Below the pieces are notes generated by a model, which was not told where the DNA came from, made no database searches, and saw only the letters and a list, made by a program, of their open reading frames with translations. The translations under genes were made by a program, and so were the position numbers. Of a stretch of DNA of 64,000 bases, positions 60,101 through 64,000 are shown piece after piece (position 1 is the first letter of the stretch; each line of letters opens with the position of its first letter). The stretch comes from Jutongia hominis (GTDB lineage Bacteria; Bacillota; Clostridia; Lachnospirales; Lachnospiraceae): assembly GCF_014384965.1 (NCBI RefSeq), contig NZ_JACRSW010000027.1, positions 248,001 to 312,000 of the forward strand, in the 5' to 3' direction.

Positions 60101-62788
60101 ATGAAGAAAGTTCGTAAAATAGAATTGAGACTTTTGATCGTATTGGCGGTCTGTATGCTTTTTAGCATAGGTGGAATTTTACTGTTCCATTCACTTGGAA
60201 TTGATCTGGAAGATTTTGTACATTCAAGATATATCGGACAGGAAGAAAGCCTTGGATTAAAACAGGAAGTATATGTTTTAACAATAGATACCAGCCAGGA
60301 TGATGATCTGACAACTGCAGAAAAAGAAAAGATCAATACAGAATATCAAAACGGACTTCGTTATCTTGTTTCGGAAGGTCTTATAAAAGCAGATGGTATA
60401 TTTATTTTAGGAACGGATCTTTTAAAGCAGCCATCTACAGAAAGAACCTTTTTATCAACATTCCGTAATGCAAAGAATGTATTTTGGCGTTATAATAATG
60501 AAAATCTTGGATATTATCATGAAGATGACCGATGTGGTCAGATTGATTATATGGATGCTCCAACCGGAAATTTGAAGAAGTTTTCGGTTATTGCAAAAGC
60601 AAAATATGCTAAGAATTATCTTCCATATTATATGATGACAATGCATGGAGAAAAAGTAAGATATGATAGTGCAAAACAAAGACTGACAGTTAAGAAAAAG
60701 ACCGGTGGATCGTATACACTTTATACATCAGAAAATGGTATGGTTACCGTACATAAAACAGCAAAATATAACGTAAAGTATCTGGATTTTCAGGAGTTTT
60801 ATCAAAAAGCAATACACTTTCATAACCCGGATCAATATGCGGGGGCAGTTTTCTTTATTCAGGATAACAGTAACGACACATCTGTTACAGTAACAAATGG
60901 TGAAGGGGAAACGCAGGATCTTGCAGATTATTATATTGATGTCTTAGGTACGATTGAAAATGAGGTCAGCATACCATCCTTTTCAATATTACAAAAGATT
61001 TTTGTGATCTTTTTTGCCGGATTGTTACTTGGAGTTGTACTTTTGTTCCTGCCTGTGTGGGCGGGGGCAATTGTTTATGTTGCAGAGATCGTACTGATCG
61101 TTCTTGCTAATATATTGCTGTATGATAAGGGCATTTATTATGTGCCGATTGTAGGATTTATAATATTTATCAGCGGTACATTTATAGTATTATGTGTATT
61201 CAAACAGCTTTTTGCGAGACTGAATATGAAGAATCTGCCGATTGATGCAGTCATACGTTTCTCGGATGCAATCATTAATATTGATCATTCGGTATCTTAT
61301 TCGGAGTATCTGATGAAGAACAGAAGTGAGATTGAACAGGATCTTTCTGCTTCTTTGCTGCTTCCTGTTATGGACAAGAATTCATTTATGTTAAAAGAAC
61401 TGGCAGCAGAGAACCATCGCAATAAAAAGTTTGTTGAAACGGAATTCTGGAATAGTACGGCAGTTACATCTTCTGTTGTACAGGTACGTTCCAATCTGTT
61501 TCAGGGGATCAATTATATTGCTTTTGTGCCATTGCCTGTATTTGATCTGGAGTCAGAAAAGATTACCTATACGGCAATTGGCCTGAAAAGAAAGTTAAAG
61601 ACACAGAATGCATCATACATTTCGTTGATGTTGTTTTCTATGTATATTTATTTTAAAGCACAGCATGAAAGAGGAGAGCATCAGAGAATGTATTTCTCTA
61701 TGTTATCTTTGATGATTTCTGTAATTGATGCAAAAGATCCTGTCACAGCAGGACATTCGCAGCGAGTTGCAAGTATATCAAAAGATATCGGTATCTGGTT
61801 AAAGCTTTCAAAAAGTGAACAGTACGATCTGGAATTTACGGCGTTATTACATGATATTGGTAAGATCGGTGTATCGGATTATGTGTTGAACAAACCAAGT
61901 GTGTATACGCAGAATGATTTTGAACAGATGAAATTCCATACGATCCGTGGATCAGAAATGTTATCTGAGGTTGGTATCAGCAAAGAGATTATTGATGGTG
62001 TACGTCATCATCATGAACGAATTGATGGAAAAGGATACCCGGATGGTTTAAAAGGAGATCAACTGTCATTATTTGCAAAGATCATCAAGATTGCCGATGT
62101 ATTTGATGCATTGACAAGCAAACGTCGCTATAAAGAGGCATGGGAGATTGAAAAAGCATTAAATATTATTTATCTTGGACGTGGTACAGAGTTTGATTCC
62201 GACATCGCAGATGTTTTCATTGAACATATGTGTCCTCCGGGATGGATTCCGCCTGTCAGTGGTAAGAAGGTTGTAGAAAAAGTAGATGTTAATACCGATA
62301 AATCCGTTCGGATCGCCTGTGATTTTTATGAAAAATACAGTAAATATATTTCAGTAGAATATCCGATTCCAAGCAGAGGGGCAATGGAGGTTGACTTTAA
62401 TTGCCGTAGCGGTTTTATGCATTTTGACTGGGGCGAGACATTTAATAATGCACAATTCTTAGAGAAAAAACCAATGATCTTATCTTTTGAAAATGAAACA
62501 AAGAGTCTGCTGTTTGGACAGACAAGCAAAGATAGTGGTGTTAGCAGTATTTATTATTATTTCTTTAAGGGATTTGTAAATCTCGGTGCTTTTTTGTTGG
62601 TTCCAAGTAAGGTCAATGATATTTTGTTAAAGCTGACAGAGATTTTTGGAGAACCACAGATTATTAATGATCAGCTTCTTGTACATAAGGACAATAAGAT
62701 GCGTGTTGTTTTTTATCATACAGTAGATGATAAATTCGTATTATTTTACATATCAGATTATCTGTGTGCAAATTACTTTAATGCATAG
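60101..62788 (+). CDS. Membrane HD-GYP c-di-GMP phosphodiesterase
   Basis: An 895-residue protein. A first membrane segment (about 8-30) precedes a large extracellular domain (about 31-300, CHASE2-like in position, with no motif I can name), then three to four membrane helices (about 300-370). A linker resembling a GAF fold (about 390-510) leads to the HD-GYP domain (about 540-705): TAGHSQRVASIS, LLHDIGKIGVSD, HTIRGSEML, HHHERIDGKGYPDGLKGD and KIADVFDALTSKRRY, all intact. About 170 further C-terminal residues form an uncharacterised alpha/beta region. Start at 60101 follows AGAAGGAG. It is the second c-di-GMP-degrading gene near pnp. Confidence 0.92.
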   Translation: MKKVRKIELRLLIVLAVCMLFSIGGILLFHSLGIDLEDFVHSRYIGQEESLGLKQEVYVLTIDTSQDDDLTTAEKEKINTEYQNGLRYLVSEGLIKADGIFILGTDLLKQPSTERTFLSTFRNAKNVFWRYNNENLGYYHEDDRCGQIDYMDAPTGNLKKFSVIAKAKYAKNYLPYYMMTMHGEKVRYDSAKQRLTVKKKTGGSYTLYTSENGMVTVHKTAKYNVKYLDFQEFYQKAIHFHNPDQYAGAVFFIQDNSNDTSVTVTNGEGETQDLADYYIDVLGTIENEVSIPSFSILQKIFVIFFAGLLLGVVLLFLPVWAGAIVYVAEIVLIVLANILLYDKGIYYVPIVGFIIFISGTFIVLCVFKQLFARLNMKNLPIDAVIRFSDAIINIDHSVSYSEYLMKNRSEIEQDLSASLLLPVMDKNSFMLKELAAENHRNKKFVETEFWNSTAVTSSVVQVRSNLFQGINYIAFVPLPVFDLESEKITYTAIGLKRKLKTQNASYISLMLFSMYIYFKAQHERGEHQRMYFSMLSLMISVIDAKDPVTAGHSQRVASISKDIGIWLKLSKSEQYDLEFTALLHDIGKIGVSDYVLNKPSVYTQNDFEQMKFHTIRGSEMLSEVGISKEIIDGVRHHHERIDGKGYPDGLKGDQLSLFAKIIKIADVFDALTSKRRYKEAWEIEKALNIIYLGRGTEFDSDIADVFIEHMCPPGWIPPVSGKKVVEKVDVNTDKSVRIACDFYEKYSKYISVEYPIPSRGAMEVDFNCRSGFMHFDWGETFNNAQFLEKKPMILSFENETKSLLFGQTSKDSGVSSIYYYFFKGFVNLGAFLLVPSKVNDILLKLTEIFGEPQIINDQLLVHKDNKMRVVFYHTVDDKFVLFYISDYLCANYFNA

Positions 62789-62796
62789 ATATTGAT

Positions 62797-62970
62797 GCTC
62801 GGAATTGACCGAGCTTGGCGAGAAGATGGAGTATAAAATGAGTTTGATAAATCGAAATTGACCGAGCTCTTTGAGCGAGGGACACTTCTTGTCCGAAGGG
62901 CAAGAAGGTGTAACTGAGAAAACTTAGAGCAATCGGAATTTCTCGTTTAGAAGATTTTGAGAGTACATTA
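62797..62970 (+). repeat. Hairpin-rich leader element upstream of the Gx transporter gene
   Basis: It contains a GCTCGG-AATTGA-CCGAGC hairpin (62797-62814), a second near-copy of the AATTGACCGAGCT sequence (about 62856-62868), and a strong hairpin pairing ACACTTCTTGTCC with GGGCAAGAAGGTGT (62882-62912). Its 3' end (62941-62970) matches the right end of the marR-leader element (20201-20230) at 26 of 30 bases. It occupies almost the whole 205-bp gap after the HD-GYP gene. Confidence 0.6.
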
Positions 62971-62993
62971 ACAGAAAATGGAGGATCTTGCAG

Positions 62994-63491
62994 ATGCATA
63001 CAAAACAGATAGCAAGGATTGCTATGCTTGTGGCAGTTGCTTTTGTTCTCAGCTATATAGAATCTGTACTTCCATTAAACCTTGGTGTTCCGGGAGTCAA
63101 GGCAGGTTTTTCGAATATTGTCGTTGTATTATGCTTATATGAAAGTTCGATGAAAGAAACGATAGGAATCTCTTTTGTGCGAATTCTTTTGGTTGGTTTG
63201 ACATTTGGAAATCTGTATTCACTTTTGTATAGTCTGGCAGGTGGATTGTTAAGTCTGATTGTGATGGTTTTGCTAAAAAGAAGTGTACGTTTTTCAACTT
63301 GTGGTGTCAGCGTAGCAGGTGGTGTCAGTCATAATATTGGTCAGATCATTGTTGCGATGATCGTTTTGCAAACCGAAAAGATCATCTACTATCTGCCGGT
63401 TTTACTGGTATCCGGAGTGATTGCCGGAGTTGTGATCGGTCTGATCGCAAGTATGTTAGTCAAACGCTTGCATCCTATTTTTTCGGAATGA
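62994..63491 (+). CDS. Gx transporter family protein (ECF S-component-like; formerly 'heptaprenyl diphosphate synthase component I')
   Basis: A 165-residue integral membrane protein with about five to six helices. The pattern LPLNLGVPGVKAGFSNIVVVL, then SFVRILLVGLTFGNLYSLLYSLAGGLLSL and GGVSHNIGQI, is diagnostic of the Gx family, which was once misnamed a prenyl synthase subunit and is now thought to be an ECF S component. Start at 62994 (MHTKQIAR) is 8 bases after GGAGGA; a TTG at 62988 is rejected. No ECF module is adjacent. The ligand is unknown. Confidence 0.88.
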   Translation: MHTKQIARIAMLVAVAFVLSYIESVLPLNLGVPGVKAGFSNIVVVLCLYESSMKETIGISFVRILLVGLTFGNLYSLLYSLAGGLLSLIVMVLLKRSVRFSTCGVSVAGGVSHNIGQIIVAMIVLQTEKIIYYLPVLLVSGVIAGVVIGLIASMLVKRLHPIFSE

Positions 63492-63511
63492 TCAGAAAAA
63501 TAACAAAGAAT

Positions 63512-63563
63512 AAAAAAAGAAGAAATAGCATATCTTATCAGATATGTAGTTTCTTCTTTTTTT
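63512..63563 (+). terminator. Terminator of the Gx transporter gene
   Basis: A 14-nt A/G-rich arm (63512-63525) pairs with a T/C-rich arm (63550-63563), extended inwards by GCATATC/GATATG. Read on the plus strand it ends in a run of seven T. Confidence 0.88.
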
Positions 63564-63625
63564 ATTATCAGGTTGCAAATCAGGACAGATATATGTGTGC
63601 TCTTGACCGGAAAGGCAGGTAATTT

Positions 63626-64000
63626 ATGGATGAAGATATGAAAGAATACGGACTTACAATCTTAAAAGGTGTTGGAGAAAGTAAGGTGATCTGGATGTTT
63701 TCGATCATTGGCGAGATCGAAGGACACGAAAGTGCACAACAGCAGACTAAGACAACACAATATGAACATGTGTTACCGTTGCTTACAAAAGCAGAGAATC
63801 AGGAAGAAGTAGAAGGAATTCTTTTCCTTATCAATACCGTAGGTGGAGATGTATCGTGCGGACTTGCCATGGCAGATTTTATTGCTTCTTTGTCAAAGCC
63901 GACCATTGCTTTGGTCATAGGAGACAGTCATTCGATCGGACTACCGCTTTCGGTAGCAGCCGATCAGACAGTGATCGCACCAAGTGCAACGGTGATCATT
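63626..64000 (+). CDS. ClpP-fold protease of the TepA/YmfB family (3' end outside window)
   Basis: Partial protein of 125 residues running off the window. It matches the translocation-enhancing TepA family: MKEYGLTILKGVGESKVIWM near the start, then IEGHESAQQQTKTTQYEHVLP, ILFLINTVGGDVSCGLAMADFI (oxyanion-type glycine pair) and the nucleophile-bearing IGDSHSIGLPLSVAADQTVIAPSA, in which the serine of HSIG corresponds to the ClpP active-site serine. Family members are cytoplasmic or membrane-associated ClpP-like peptidases. ATG at 63626 follows AGG at about 8 bases. The catalytic His/Asp part lies beyond the window. Confidence 0.9.
   Translation, partial: MDEDMKEYGLTILKGVGESKVIWMFSIIGEIEGHESAQQQTKTTQYEHVLPLLTKAENQEEVEGILFLINTVGGDVSCGLAMADFIASLSKPTIALVIGDSHSIGLPLSVAADQTVIAPSATVII

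Noticed and set aside
1-64000. CRISPR arrays, tRNA or rRNA genes, transposases, phage genes and toxin-antitoxin pairs
   Set aside because: Looked for by eye on both strands; none with supporting sequence was found.

Overview
The window is AT-rich chromosomal DNA from a spore-forming, apparently motile member of the Clostridia, most likely a gut Lachnospiraceae (Roseburia/Agathobacter/Coprococcus/Lachnospira-like). The evidence is gene content (spoIVA, a BofC-like protein, an RsfS-NadD-YqeK cluster, class B sortase, ECF S components, GH5 and GH43 enzymes), strong AGGAGG-type ribosome sites, and Gram-positive promoter, SOS-box and sigma-E/sigma-28-type motifs. I see no transposase, integrase, CRISPR array, rRNA or tRNA. 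Species-level assignment cannot be made from what is visible.

Layout. 0-8.4 kb is a phosphate island: pstS (5' truncated by the window), pstC, pstA, pstB, phoU, a Na/Pi cotransporter with a PhoU tail, and a PhoP/PhoR-type two-component system. An rRNA methyltransferase gene follows at 8.4-9.6 kb. 9.8-13.3 kb carries cell-wall genes: two tandem LytR-CpsA-Psr proteins facing a D,D-carboxypeptidase, with a terminator hairpin embedded in the 3' end of the carboxypeptidase gene. 13.5-16.3 kb is housekeeping (yhbY, nadD, yqeK, rsfS, lexA with tandem SOS boxes). 16.5-25 kb is transport-rich: two MATE exporters, an ECF S component beside an aminotransferase, a MarR-MATE operon and an ABC exporter.

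25-33.6 kb is a motility and second-messenger region: an FlxA-like gene behind a sigma-28-type promoter, a chemoreceptor, an EAL protein, an apparently truncated GGDEF protein, a third MATE exporter and a GAF-GGDEF cyclase. Parts of this block look compositionally foreign and a GGDEF gene remnant lies just upstream. 33.8-43.5 kb is mostly on the minus strand: a GH43 enzyme, an AraC regulator, a fourth MATE exporter, a secreted GH5 cellulase with a ricin-type domain, and a two-gene unit of class B sortase plus a Pro/Thr-rich surface protein ending in an SPATG sorting signal. A 484-bp palindromic element lies between the GH43 and AraC genes.

43.6-64 kb returns to the plus strand: spoIVA, an SH3-NlpC/P60 hydrolase, a membrane-anchored MutS-family ATPase, a BofC-like protein, two flavoproteins, a DUF896 protein overlapping 5-formyl-THF cyclo-ligase, an HtrA protease, rpsO, a GGDEF-EAL protein, pnp, an HD-GYP protein, a Gx-type ECF S component and the start of a TepA-like ClpP-fold protease.

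The most unusual material is non-coding: the 484-bp palindrome at 35516-35999; a 163-bp terminal-inverted-repeat hairpin in the marR leader whose end sequences recur just before two other transporter genes; and a duplicated hairpin cassette at 33614-33783. The best candidate protein system is the sortase-substrate pair; the ECF S component with an AGT-like aminotransferase is a second. Five c-di-GMP turnover proteins and four MATE exporters in one window are also notable.
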